64,000 nt of DNA, from contig NZ_AP025667.1 of the NCBI RefSeq assembly GCF_022846655.1, positions 3,819,001-3,883,000 on the forward strand. The letters run 5' to 3'. Below the pieces are notes generated by a model, which saw only the letters and a list, made by a program, of their open reading frames with translations, ran no database searches and was not told where the DNA came from. The translations under genes were made by a program, and so were the position numbers. This stretch comes from Streptomyces seoulensis. GTDB lineage: Bacteria; Actinomycetota; Actinomycetes; Streptomycetales; Streptomycetaceae. This document shows, one piece after another, positions 27,075-33,965 of the stretch; the stretch's first letter is position 1; every line of letters starts with the position of its first letter.

Positions 27075-27485
27075 TCAGATCCGGCCCCGTGCCAGCCGGG
27101 TCAGGGGACCCATCTGGGGCTTGGCCGTCGAGCGGCCGATGGCGAACGCGGCTCCGGCGACGCCCGCCACACCCGCCGCGGCCGCGGCGGCGACCGCCTT
27201 GCGGTGCTTGATGACCGTCCACGCGGTGCCGGCCGCCTCGACGGCCTTGGCCGTGTTGGCCGCGACGACCTGCTGCCCGGTCTGCAGACCGGAGACGGCG
27301 GCACGGCTCACCCGCTGGGTGGTGTCGCCGACCGACTGGGCGCCGGAGACCGTGGTCTTCTTCGCCTCCCGTGCCGTCTCCTTGGTGCCGGCCGCCGCCG
27401 CACGCGTCGTGGAGTTGGCGGAGGACGCGGTCTTCTTGGCATTCGCCGCGGTCGTGCTCCTGGTGGTCTTTTTGTCGTCAGTCAT
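27075..27485 (-). CDS. Ala/Thr/Lys-rich protein with C-terminal membrane helix, downstream of gvpK
   Basis: A 136-residue protein of low complexity: the first 45 residues are Lys, Thr, Ala and Ser, followed by a helical segment and a hydrophobic stretch of about 20 residues (AVAAAAAAGVAGVAGAAFAI) near the C-terminus. GTAGGGAATT precedes the ATG at 27485. It begins 47 bases after gvpK on the same strand, so it may be the last gene of the gas vesicle transcript. No recognised domain; the lysine/alanine composition recalls the tail of GvpY upstream. Function unknown. Confidence 0.7.
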   Translation of the reverse strand: MTDDKKTTRSTTAANAKKTASSANSTTRAAAAGTKETAREAKKTTVSGAQSVGDTTQRVSRAAVSGLQTGQQVVAANTAKAVEAAGTAWTVIKHRKAVAAAAAAGVAGVAGAAFAIGRSTAKPQMGPLTRLARGRI

Positions 27486-27532
27486 AATTCCCTACTGTCC
27501 TTTCCCCCGGCGACGAAACAGGGTTTTCGATT

Positions 27533-27835
27533 TCAGAGGTCCCTAGGCAGCAGCGATCCCAACGGCCCGAGATCCAGATTCAGTTCGTCCATTGTCAGGT
27601 TGTACCGCTCACAGAGTTCTTCCATGCGGTCCTGGAGAATCATCAGCGTCATACCGATGCGTTCCTCCTGGTCGTCATCGAGATCTCCCTGGTCCACCCG
27701 GTGAATGGCGGTGCGCTCCATGAGCTGGCGCAGCAATTCGACAATGGTGAGCACCAGCTTCATGAGATCCCGTTCCACCGTGTCGGGATCCGTCCGCATA
27801 TGGGCCGCGAGCGCGTTCGCGGGTTTTTCCGGCAT
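27533..27835 (-). CDS. gvpK: Gas vesicle protein GvpK
   Basis: GvpK family protein of 100 residues, an accessory gas vesicle factor. Recognisable segments are VERDLMKLVLTIVELLRQLMERTAIHRVD, broken here as VERDLMKLVLTIVELL then RQLMERTAIHRV, and RIGMTLMILQDRMEELC close to the C-terminus, ending in LDLGPLGSLL. It lies two bases after the gvpS stop, and GAGGAG is just upstream of the ATG at 27835. It is the last of the ten canonical Streptomyces gvp genes. Confidence 0.92.
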   Translation of the reverse strand: MPEKPANALAAHMRTDPDTVERDLMKLVLTIVELLRQLMERTAIHRVDQGDLDDDQEERIGMTLMILQDRMEELCERYNLTMDELNLDLGPLGSLLPRDL

Positions 27836-27837
27836 CG

Positions 27838-28077
27838 TCACAGCTCCTCGGTACGGGCACGCGGCGGCATGATGGCGGGCCCCGGCGCGTCCCCCGTGAT
27901 CGAGCGGATGACCGCGCGGAGGTTGATGTGCACCAGGTCGACATCGGCGATGCTCAGCACGATGTCGCCGGTGAGCACCGCCCCGCCGTTCAGCAGCCGG
28001 TCCAGCAGGTCGATCAGGGCGACGGGCGGCTGGGCCACCGGCTCGACGTCCTGTCCGTCGGCGGGCCGCATGCTCAC
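27838..28077 (-). CDS. gvpS: Gas vesicle protein GvpS (GvpA-like)
   Basis: Small GvpA-superfamily protein of 79 residues (or 77 if the ATG at 28071 is used). The core LIDLLDRLLNGGAVLTGDI followed by VLSIADVDLVHINLRAVI is the beta-hairpin-helix unit of the GvpA/J/S family. The GTG at 28077 shares GTGA with the stop of gvpL, implying translational coupling. Probably a minor shell or nucleation component. Confidence 0.9.
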   Translation of the reverse strand: MSMRPADGQDVEPVAQPPVALIDLLDRLLNGGAVLTGDIVLSIADVDLVHINLRAVIRSITGDAPGPAIMPPRARTEEL

Positions 28078-28853
28078 CGCGCGCCACCGCCGGCGAAGGA
28101 GTACGGCGCCCAGGGCCCCGTCACCTCGACGGTGACACCGGGGGTCTCCAGGGCGAGCGCGCCCAGCTCCGTACGGAACCGGTCCACGTCGCGCCGGGGC
28201 ACGAGGTACGCCTCGTTGGCCACGTTCTCGCCGCGCCCGGCGGACCATTCGCCCTGCTGCGGCCGGTGGACGGCACGGGCGGAGGCGAGCGCCGACGCCA
28301 GGCCCGCCGCCCGCTCCGCCGTGTCGCGGGCGGCCGAGTAGGTGTCCTGGGCGAGGCGGCGTTCGGCGCGGCGGCGTTGCAGGTAGGCGCGTCCGGGGCT
28401 CGCCGGGGCCGGCTCGGGTTCCGGCGCGGCCGCCGCCGCCCGGGGCTCGGCGTAGACCTTCACGCCGAGCTCGACGTGGCCGTCCAGCGTGCGCAGCAGT
28501 TCCTCGAAGTGGGGGTGCTGCTCGTCGAGCATGGCGGCCACGCGTGCCTGGTCGCGGTAGACCGTGGCCAGGCGCATCGGGAGGACCGTGGCCGTGGCGA
28601 AGGCGGCGTCCACCACGGCGTGGTGGGCCCGCGCGATCGCCTCCAGCCTCTCCAGGTCCTCGAGCTGGGGGGCGAGGTGCTCCTCGGCGAACCGGTCGGC
28701 GGGGACGGCGGACACCAGGGCGGTGAGCCCCCGTCCGCCGCCGACCGCGCGTACGGCGCCGCCGTCCACCCCGGTGACCGGGACGGTCGTCCCGCCCAGG
28801 CCCGGATCACCGAGTCCGACGGCGTACACGTACTGCATCTCCGCTTCACTCAC
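28074..28853 (-). CDS. gvpL: Gas vesicle protein GvpL (GvpL/F family)
   Basis: GvpL/GvpF family protein of 259 residues. It starts with the typical YVYAVGL strand, contains VLPMRLATVYRD and GHVELGVKVYAE in the N-terminal ferredoxin-like half, an Arg/Ala-rich helical middle, and ends with GPWAPYSFA, the family's C-terminal motif. Such proteins are thought to interact with GvpA during assembly. The GTG at 28853 overlaps gvpJ by 8 bases and follows GGGAGG; the ATG 15 bases on would give the classical start. An insertion of Ala/Pro/Glu residues around 135-150 is unusual. Confidence 0.92.
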   Translation of the reverse strand: MSEAEMQYVYAVGLGDPGLGGTTVPVTGVDGGAVRAVGGGRGLTALVSAVPADRFAEEHLAPQLEDLERLEAIARAHHAVVDAAFATATVLPMRLATVYRDQARVAAMLDEQHPHFEELLRTLDGHVELGVKVYAEPRAAAAAPEPEPAPASPGRAYLQRRRAERRLAQDTYSAARDTAERAAGLASALASARAVHRPQQGEWSAGRGENVANEAYLVPRRDVDRFRTELGALALETPGVTVEVTGPWAPYSFAGGGAR

Positions 28854-29280
28854 GGCCTGCCTCCCGTTCCGCGGGCTCCGGCCGGGCGCCGCCGTCGGCC
28901 GTGTGGCCGGCGGGCAGCTCGGTGGCGGCGCGCAGCCGGGCGATCTCGGCACGCAGCCGCTCGTTCTCCTCGCTCAGCGCCGGGTCGGGGGCGGCGGGAG
29001 CCGCGGAGGCGGGCTTCGCGCGGGAGGACAGCGAGGGATCGTGCTCCCACCAGTCGATGCCCATCTCCTTCGCCTTGTCGACGGACGCGACGAGCAGGCG
29101 GAGTTTGATGGTCAGCAGCTCGATGTCGAGCAGATTGATCTGGATGTCCCCCGCGATCACGATTCCCTTGTCGAGGACCCGCTCCAGAATGTCGGCCAGG
29201 TTGGCACTGCTTCCCTGCCCCGCGTAGGACGGCGCGGTGCGCGGAGGGGCCGGCATACGACCGGCGAGTGAATCGGACAC
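28846..29280 (-). CDS. gvpJ: Gas vesicle protein GvpJ (GvpA-like)
   Basis: GvpJ of 144 residues. The GvpA-type core NLADILERVLDKGIVIAGDI, then INLLDIELLTIKLRLLVASVDKAKEMGIDWW, seen in two blocks, is preceded by a polar leader of about 26 residues and followed by a Pro/Ala linker and a charged helical tail (ENERLRAEIARLRAATE) that could form a coiled coil. The WW near residue 76 distinguishes J from A. Starts at ATG 29280, 33 bases after gvpZ. Confidence 0.92.
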   Translation of the reverse strand: MSDSLAGRMPAPPRTAPSYAGQGSSANLADILERVLDKGIVIAGDIQINLLDIELLTIKLRLLVASVDKAKEMGIDWWEHDPSLSSRAKPASAAPAAPDPALSEENERLRAEIARLRAATELPAGHTADGGARPEPAEREAGRE

Positions 29281-29313
29281 GTTCTCAACCCTGTCTTTCG
29301 GCTGGTTCCCGGA

Positions 29314-30495
29314 TCAGGCCCTGGCGCCGGCGGTGCGCCGGCGTCGGGAGGACCGGGGGGCCGCCTCCTCGTCGTCCTCGGGCTCGTCGTAGGACTCCTC
29401 GGCGTCCGGCTCCTCGGCCTCCGCCTCGTACTCCTCGACGTCCTCGGCGTCCTGGTCTTCCTCGGCCTCGTCGGTCAGCCCGTCGTCGGCTTCGTCGAGG
29501 TACTCGTCCTCGTCGTCCTCGGCGGCTTCCTCGTCCTCGTCGGTGAACGCGTCGTCGTCCGCGTCGTCGAGGTCGGCCTCCTCGCCCTCGGTGGGCTCGC
29601 GGCCGTCGCCCTCGTCCTCGGCGCGCGGCTCGTCCGTCTCCTCCTCGGCCCGTTCCGCCTCTTCCTGCTCGATGGCGTCGTCATGAGTGACGACGACCTC
29701 GCCGTCGCGGACCTCGCCGCGCCAGCCGTCGGTGGCCTCGCCGCGCATCATGATGAACTTGCGGTAGAGCTTGAGGTCGAGACGGGCCCGGCGGCCCTGG
29801 GCGCGCCAGATGTTGCCCGTCTTCTCGAACAGCCCCTTGGGGAAGTACTCGAGGACCAGCAGCACCTTGGTGAGGTTGTCGGTGACGGCGTGGAAGGTGA
29901 CGACGCCCTTGACCGTGCCCTTGGCGCCCTCGGTCGTCCAGGTGATCCGCTCGTCCGGGACCTGTTCGGTGACGTTGGCCTTCCAACTGCGCGTGGACTT
30001 GGCGACCTTGACCTTCCAGTTGCTGGTGGTGTCGTCCGCCTTCTCGACGCTCACCACGCCCTTGGCGAAGGTGGAGAACTCCTGGAACTGGGTCCACTGG
30101 TCGTACGCCTCGCGCACGGGCACGCCGACGTCGATGTCCTCGACGATGGTCACGCTCTTGGACTTGCCGCCGCCGGACTTGCGGCCCTTGCCGAACAGGC
30201 CCTTGACCTTGTCCTTCACGGTGTCCTTCAGGTGGGAGACGCCCGCGGACATGGCCGCCTGTGCGGGGGACTTGCCGTCGGCGAGCGCCTGCCCGCCCTT
30301 GGCGAGGCTCTTGAGCGGGCCGCCCTCGCCCGGCTGCCCGAGCTTGGTGACGCTCTCACCCAGCCGGTGGCCGAGCTGGCTGACGGTGTGCTCGGCGCGG
30401 GCGCGCAGGTAGTTGCCCAGCGCTTCCTTCAGGCGGTCGGTCGACTCGTTGTGGACGACCTCGTCCTTGGCCTTGCTCAGGGCGGAGTCAGCCAT
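29314..30495 (-). CDS. gvpZ: Gas vesicle-associated SRPBCC protein with long acidic tail (GvpZ)
   Basis: A 393-residue protein found in Streptomyces gas vesicle operons. Residues 1-112 are helical and Lys-rich; 115-250 form an SRPBCC (polyketide-cyclase-like) domain, with VTIVEDIDVGVPVREAYDQW at its start; from about 272 to 380 comes an extremely acidic, Glu/Asp-rich low-complexity tail; the last dozen residues are basic (SSRRRRTAGARA). SRPBCC domains bind hydrophobic ligands, but none is known here. It overlaps gvpY by 8 bases. The acidic tail contrasts with the basic tails of GvpY and GvpA in the same operon. Confidence 0.85.
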   Translation of the reverse strand: MADSALSKAKDEVVHNESTDRLKEALGNYLRARAEHTVSQLGHRLGESVTKLGQPGEGGPLKSLAKGGQALADGKSPAQAAMSAGVSHLKDTVKDKVKGLFGKGRKSGGGKSKSVTIVEDIDVGVPVREAYDQWTQFQEFSTFAKGVVSVEKADDTTSNWKVKVAKSTRSWKANVTEQVPDERITWTTEGAKGTVKGVVTFHAVTDNLTKVLLVLEYFPKGLFEKTGNIWRAQGRRARLDLKLYRKFIMMRGEATDGWRGEVRDGEVVVTHDDAIEQEEAERAEEETDEPRAEDEGDGREPTEGEEADLDDADDDAFTDEDEEAAEDDEDEYLDEADDGLTDEAEEDQDAEDVEEYEAEAEEPDAEESYDEPEDDEEAAPRSSRRRRTAGARA

Positions 30496-31024
30496 TGCCG
30501 TTACCGCCGCTCTTGCGCGTGGCGGAGGAGGCCCGCTTCTTGGCGGCTCCGCCGGCCCGCGAGGCCCCGGTGCGGGAGGCGGCCGACTTCGCGGCGCCGG
30601 TCCGCTTGCGGGCGGGGGCGGTCTTGCGGCGGGTTCCCTCGGAGGCGGAGGAGCGCTGCCGCCTGGCCGGCTTCTCCTCCTCTTCCTCCGCCTCTTCCTC
30701 GGCCTCGCCGCCCTGAGGGCCGTCCAGGGCCTTCGTGCGCTGGGCCAGGGAGTCGGTGAGCGAGTCGGCGAGGCCGGTGGCGCGCTTGGTCAGCGCCTCC
30801 GTGGCCGCGGCCTTCGTGGTCTCCACCAGCTCCTTGCGGACCTGGGCGTTGAGACCGGCGAGGGCGGGCGACTCGGCGAGCAGGGTCCCGATCCGCCTCG
30901 GGTCGAGGTCGAGCTTCTTGCCGGCCAGGAACATGCCGAGCCCGATGGCCATCTTGGCCTTCTTGGTCCGCCCCAGCACGTATCCGCCTACCAGGGCGGC
31001 GGCTATCTTGACGTTCTTCGTCAT
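30488..31024 (-). CDS. gvpY: Gas vesicle-associated protein GvpY with basic histone-like tail
   Basis: A 178-residue protein specific to actinobacterial gvp operons. The first 35 residues are hydrophobic and glycine-rich (ALVGGYVLGRTKKAKMAIGL), possibly membrane- or shell-associated; the middle (about 40-95) is amphipathic helix; then an acidic run (EEEAEEEEE) is followed by about 60 residues rich in Lys, Arg, Ala and Ser, resembling a histone H1 tail. The position between gvpG and gvpZ matches the S. coelicolor order. Function unknown; electrostatic pairing with the acidic GvpZ tail is an inference. Confidence 0.83.
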   Translation of the reverse strand: MTKNVKIAAALVGGYVLGRTKKAKMAIGLGMFLAGKKLDLDPRRIGTLLAESPALAGLNAQVRKELVETTKAAATEALTKRATGLADSLTDSLAQRTKALDGPQGGEAEEEAEEEEEKPARRQRSSASEGTRRKTAPARKRTGAAKSAASRTGASRAGGAAKKRASSATRKSGGNGNG

Positions 31025-31070
31025 TCGGTGAGCACCTCAGTCTCTGCGGGTAGTGGATCGCTCCGTCTGG

Positions 31071-31328
31071 TCAGGAACCCCCTCCGTTCCCTCGCCGGTG
31101 GGCGTCGATCTCGTCCAGCCGGTCGAGCAGTTCGTCCTCGCGGCGGTCGTACTCCTCGTCGGAGATCGCGCCGCTCGTCAACGCCCTTTCGAGTTCGGCC
31201 AGTTCGCGCCGGACGGGCTCGGGGTCGTAGTACTCCTCCTCCGCGGCGGTGAGCACCTGGTCGATGACCCAGAGGCTGCCGCGCACGGGTGCGAGGGGAA
31301 AGGTCACGATGCCGGTGATGAGTCCCAT
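31071..31328 (-). CDS. gvpG: Gas vesicle protein GvpG
   Basis: GvpG family protein of 85 residues, an accessory factor thought to be needed for gas vesicle assembly. The start MGLITGIVTFPLAPVRGSLW, with its hydrophobic first helix and conserved PLAPVRG, is diagnostic; it is followed by the acidic AEEEYYDPEPVRRELAELE and a charged helix with GAISDEEYDRREDELL. It begins 37 bases after gvpF. Confidence 0.92.
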   Translation of the reverse strand: MGLITGIVTFPLAPVRGSLWVIDQVLTAAEEEYYDPEPVRRELAELERALTSGAISDEEYDRREDELLDRLDEIDAHRRGNGGGS

Positions 31329-31365
31329 TCCGGTGCTCCCTTCCGTCGTCGGCCGGGCGGTCCGC

Positions 31366-32079
31366 TCAGACGAAGCTGTAGGGCGGCAGCGGCCCGGTGA
31401 GGGTGAAGGTGTACGCGTCCCCCCGCTGGTCGGACTCGCGCTCCACGGCCTGCACGAAGGTCTCCACCCCGTCCTCGGGGACGAGGAAGGACACGTTGAG
31501 GAAGTGCGTCGAGCTGGGTTCGCCCGGCGAGAGGCGGGTCGCCGCGGCCGCGAGGCGCTGGGCGACCTCGTCGGCCTCCGCGCTGCTGCGGGCGGACACC
31601 TCGTGGGAGATCAGCTCGCCGAGCGCGACACGCTCGTCGTGCGCGCCGGACTGGTCCCGCGTACGTTCCCGCAGCTCGCGGACCTGGTCGGAGTGGGTCA
31701 CGATCTCACGCAGCAGGTCGTCCTCGTCGCGGGCGGCCTTCAGGTGGTACTCGACGTGGCCGTCCAGCTCGTCGAGACGGGCGCGGTAGCGGTCGCCCTC
31801 GGCGTCCAGCGCGCTCGCGACCTGCTCGTCGTCCGGGGCGAGCAGACCGAAGCGCATGGGGAGGGTCGCGCCGCCGCCCATCAGGACCTCCAGCACCCGC
31901 TGGTGGGCCTGCACATCGCGGCGCTTGGCCCGCAGGCCGTCGGGCGCGTCGCTGACGACGGCCGTGAGCGTGTCGGTCCGGACGGTGCGCAGCGGCGCCG
32001 GGGACTCGCCGACGCCGAAGACTTCCTCGAGGCGCAGCGGATGGTCGGCTCCGGTGATGCCGTAGACGTAGGTGGGCAC
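31366..32079 (-). CDS. gvpF: Gas vesicle protein GvpF (GvpL/F family)
   Basis: GvpF of 237 residues. TYVYGITGADHPL opens the protein; TLPMRFGLLAPDDEQV and HVEYHLKAARDEDDLL mark the N-terminal domain; the C-terminal domain carries FLNVSFLVPEDGVETFVQAV and ends GPLPPYSFV, the same terminal motif as GvpL. GvpF proteins localise to the gas-facing side of the vesicle or help nucleation in other organisms. It starts three bases after the gvpA stop, so translation is likely coupled. Confidence 0.93.
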   Translation of the reverse strand: MPTYVYGITGADHPLRLEEVFGVGESPAPLRTVRTDTLTAVVSDAPDGLRAKRRDVQAHQRVLEVLMGGGATLPMRFGLLAPDDEQVASALDAEGDRYRARLDELDGHVEYHLKAARDEDDLLREIVTHSDQVRELRERTRDQSGAHDERVALGELISHEVSARSSAEADEVAQRLAAAATRLSPGEPSSTHFLNVSFLVPEDGVETFVQAVERESDQRGDAYTFTLTGPLPPYSFV

Positions 32080-32082
32080 GTG

Positions 32083-32532
32083 TCACTCTCCGCGGTTCTG
32101 GCTGGACTGGCGGCTGGACGTGGACTTGCGCGGCGCGCGCTTACGGGGCTGCGGCTCCTCCTCGGAGTCGTCGTGCTTGCTCCCGAGCGACTCGGTGAAC
32201 GCCTCGACCGCTCCCGTCAGCGCTCCTTTCGACTTCCCCTTCGCCCCGCTCTCGGTCATGTCGCCCACGAGGTCGGTGAGCTGGCTCGGCGCCTTGCGGC
32301 CCGACTCCAGGTCGAGGCGGTTGCACGCCTCGGCGAAGCGCAGGTAGGTGTCCACGCTGGCGACGACCACCCGGACGTCGATCTTGAGTATCTCGATGCC
32401 CACGAGGGAGACGCGGACGAACGCGTCGATGACGAGACCGCGGTCCAGGATGAGTTCGAGGACGTCGTAGAGATTTCCCCCGCCGCCGCTTCCGCCGCCG
32501 GACTGGGTGCTGCTCTGCTGTACGAGTGACAT
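32083..32532 (-). CDS. gvpA: Gas vesicle structural protein GvpA with extended C-terminus
   Basis: Shell-protein family member of 149 residues, about twice the usual GvpA length of roughly 70-75. The core (residues 20-70) has [20 protein letters not shown] and [20 protein letters not shown], with tyrosine and leucine positions like structural GvpA. It is followed by a polar tail of about 70 residues that ends in a basic Lys/Arg/Ser-rich segment. The Gly/Ser-rich leader (SGGGSGGGG) is also unusual. Whether this protein forms the shell by itself is uncertain, given the tail. It is preceded by gvpO, 60 bases away. Confidence 0.92.
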   Translation of the reverse strand: MSLVQQSSTQSGGGSGGGGNLYDVLELILDRGLVIDAFVRVSLVGIEILKIDVRVVVASVDTYLRFAEACNRLDLESGRKAPSQLTDLVGDMTESGAKGKSKGALTGAVEAFTESLGSKHDDSEEEPQPRKRAPRKSTSSRQSSQNRGE

Positions 32533-32592
32533 GCTGACTTCTTTCCGTCGATCCGTTCCGGTGCCGTGAATTCCTTTGCGGCACCGCCTGAT

Positions 32593-32901
32593 TCAGCGGC
32601 GGTCTATCTGGCCCCGGGCGTAACGGCGTACGCGCTCATAGGCCATGATCCGGCCCTGCTGGTCGAGTTCGACGCGATAGGAAGCCATGACGCTCATGGT
32701 GTCCGGCACCTTTTCGACTTCCACCACTTCCACGTCCGCCGCCCAGCCGTTCTCGATGGCCTTGACGGCGGATACCGCGCCCACTTCACGCTGGAGCAGT
32801 CCGGAGAGCTGTGCGCTCGCCTGCCGCATCACGGTCGGCAGGTCCATTCGCTCTTCCGGACCCTGACCGCCCTTGGCGTTATCGCTGTCGGTTCTGTCCA
32901 C
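32593..32901 (-). CDS. gvpO: Gas vesicle protein GvpO
   Basis: GvpO family protein of 102 residues and first gene of the gas vesicle operon. A polar N-terminus is followed by QLSGLLQREVGAVSAVKAIE and WAADVEVVEVEKVPDTMSVM, and the protein ends in YRVELDQQGRIMAYERVRRYARGQ (in two parts YRVELDQQGRIM and AYERVRRYARGQ), the typical C-terminal strand pair. The start is a GTG at 32901 fixed by GAGGAGGGGATC directly upstream. Its exact role in vesicle formation is unclear. Confidence 0.92.
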   Translation of the reverse strand: MDRTDSDNAKGGQGPEERMDLPTVMRQASAQLSGLLQREVGAVSAVKAIENGWAADVEVVEVEKVPDTMSVMASYRVELDQQGRIMAYERVRRYARGQIDRR

Positions 32902-33113
32902 GATCCCCTCCTCTCAACGGGGTTCTCAGAGAAGGTCCTTCACCTGTCCTCTACGCCTTCCGCTTCGGTTGCCCGTGGGTCTCGCACATATGCGTGAGCG
33001 CTCGAATCGAACGACGGTGCTACCGGCACGGGGCAGTTGACGAGGGCGGACGGCCCGGATCAGGGCGGGGCGAGAGATGCGGGGAGCCTGCCGGCGGGCG
33101 CGCCGGACAGCAC
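32902..33113 (-). promoter_or_regulatory. Presumed gvp operon promoter region
   Basis: The stretch upstream of gvpO has no gene and should carry the operon promoter. It holds a moderately AT-rich segment with an imperfect palindrome around CGCACATATGCGTG (near 32985-33000) and the palindrome GAGCGCTC just after it. No match to a known sigma factor consensus could be assigned with confidence. Confidence 0.35.
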
Positions 33114-33150
33114 AGAGCGGCCCGCCGCCTTCTCGGCGGCGGGCCGCTCT
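33114..33150. terminator. Strong hairpin between STAS gene and gvp operon
   Basis: Perfect 16-bp stem AGAGCGGCCCGCCGCC / GGCGGCGGGCCGCTCT with loop TTCTC. It follows the STAS gene stop by 67 bases in the direction of transcription and lies before the gvp promoter region, so it probably insulates the gvp operon from upstream transcription. Confidence 0.85.
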
Positions 33151-33216
33151 GGGGGTACTACCGGATCGAGTCCTCGATGCGCGCCGCGACGGGCGGACAC
33201 CGTCCGACGGCCACCG

Positions 33217-33558
33217 TCACTCCTCGATGACGGCGACCACGTCGAGCCCGGCGTTACGCAGAGTGCGCTGGACGGCGCGCTTGGGACCCCGGATGGTGAG
33301 CTCGGCGGGCTCCGGCCGCAGGGTGGCGCCCCGCAGGAGGGCGTAGGCGCAGGCGAGGTCGATCCGGGTGACCTGGCTCATGTCCACCGTCCACGCGGTG
33401 GCCGTGTGCAGGGGCGGGGCCCCGAGCACTTCCTCGAGCTCACGCAGGGCCTCGGCGTTGATGTCCCCGGCCAGGATCAACTCGGGCAACCGGACATCGG
33501 CGGCCGAGACCGATAGGACCGGTCCGATCGGCGGCTCGAAGGGGCGTTCGGCTGCCAT
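33217..33558 (-). CDS. STAS-domain protein (anti-sigma factor antagonist-like)
   Basis: A 113-residue protein that fits a STAS fold, like anti-anti-sigma factors of the SpoIIAA/BldG type or solitary STAS proteins. The strand LILAGDINAEALRELEEVL, then VDMSQVTRIDLACAYALLRGA, where the phosphorylatable Ser/Thr would lie, and a final strand GLDVVAVIEE match the domain. GAAGGAGGTCACC directly before the ATG at 33558 fixes the start, trimming the longer frame. A partner kinase is not adjacent. The closeness to the gvp operon is interesting but unproven as a functional link. Confidence 0.82.
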   Translation of the reverse strand: MAAERPFEPPIGPVLSVSAADVRLPELILAGDINAEALRELEEVLGAPPLHTATAWTVDMSQVTRIDLACAYALLRGATLRPEPAELTIRGPKRAVQRTLRNAGLDVVAVIEE

Positions 33559-33965
33559 GGTGACCTCCTTCGCAGCCAGAGGGAACGCTGCTTCCCTCCA
33601 TGGTCCCCCCAATCACCGGCTCCGTGCCCTGCGAACGGCATGAAATCTCCCGATTTCGGCCTGCGGGAGCGGTGAACCCACCTGCGGCACCGCACCCGGG
33701 GATACGCACACCAGTGCGATGAGGGTGGGGACCGGGCCGAGTGTCCGCGAGCCGGGCCGAAGGAGGCGGTGCGCCTGGTCCGCGACGAGATCAGGGCCCG
33801 CGTCGAGGCACTGATCGCCGGTACCGACGCCACGCACGCGGCCATCACATGATCGACCACGCTTCTTCACCCGCGCCGCGTGTCCCCGTCACCGGGGTGT
33901 GAGAACCGTCGCGCCGAAGAGGCTGAACTTGCGTCCGACCTGCTGTTACGTGTTTGGGTGGCGTG
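33559..33965. other. Gap between STAS gene and DUF2993 gene
   Basis: About 400 bases without an intact gene, containing the divergent promoters of the STAS gene and the DUF2993 gene. Apart from the short gene remnant at 33760-33852, nothing recognisable was found. Confidence 0.5.
33760..33852 (+). pseudogene. 3' remnant of a low-molecular-weight phosphatase / arsenate reductase-like gene
   Basis: Thirty codons ending in TGA read KEAVRLVRDEIRARVEAL followed by IAGTDATHAAIT. The VRxVRDEIRxRVEAL pattern is the usual C-terminal helix of actinobacterial low-molecular-weight tyrosine phosphatases and arsenate reductases. Upstream in the same frame the sequence loses similarity and soon meets a stop, with no start codon, so only the end of a former gene appears to be left. 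The match is from memory of the family. Confidence 0.45.

Noticed and set aside
33613..33870. Minus-strand 85-codon frame upstream of the STAS gene
   Set aside because: No ribosome binding site and a composition like an antisense frame; it overlaps the phosphatase remnant.
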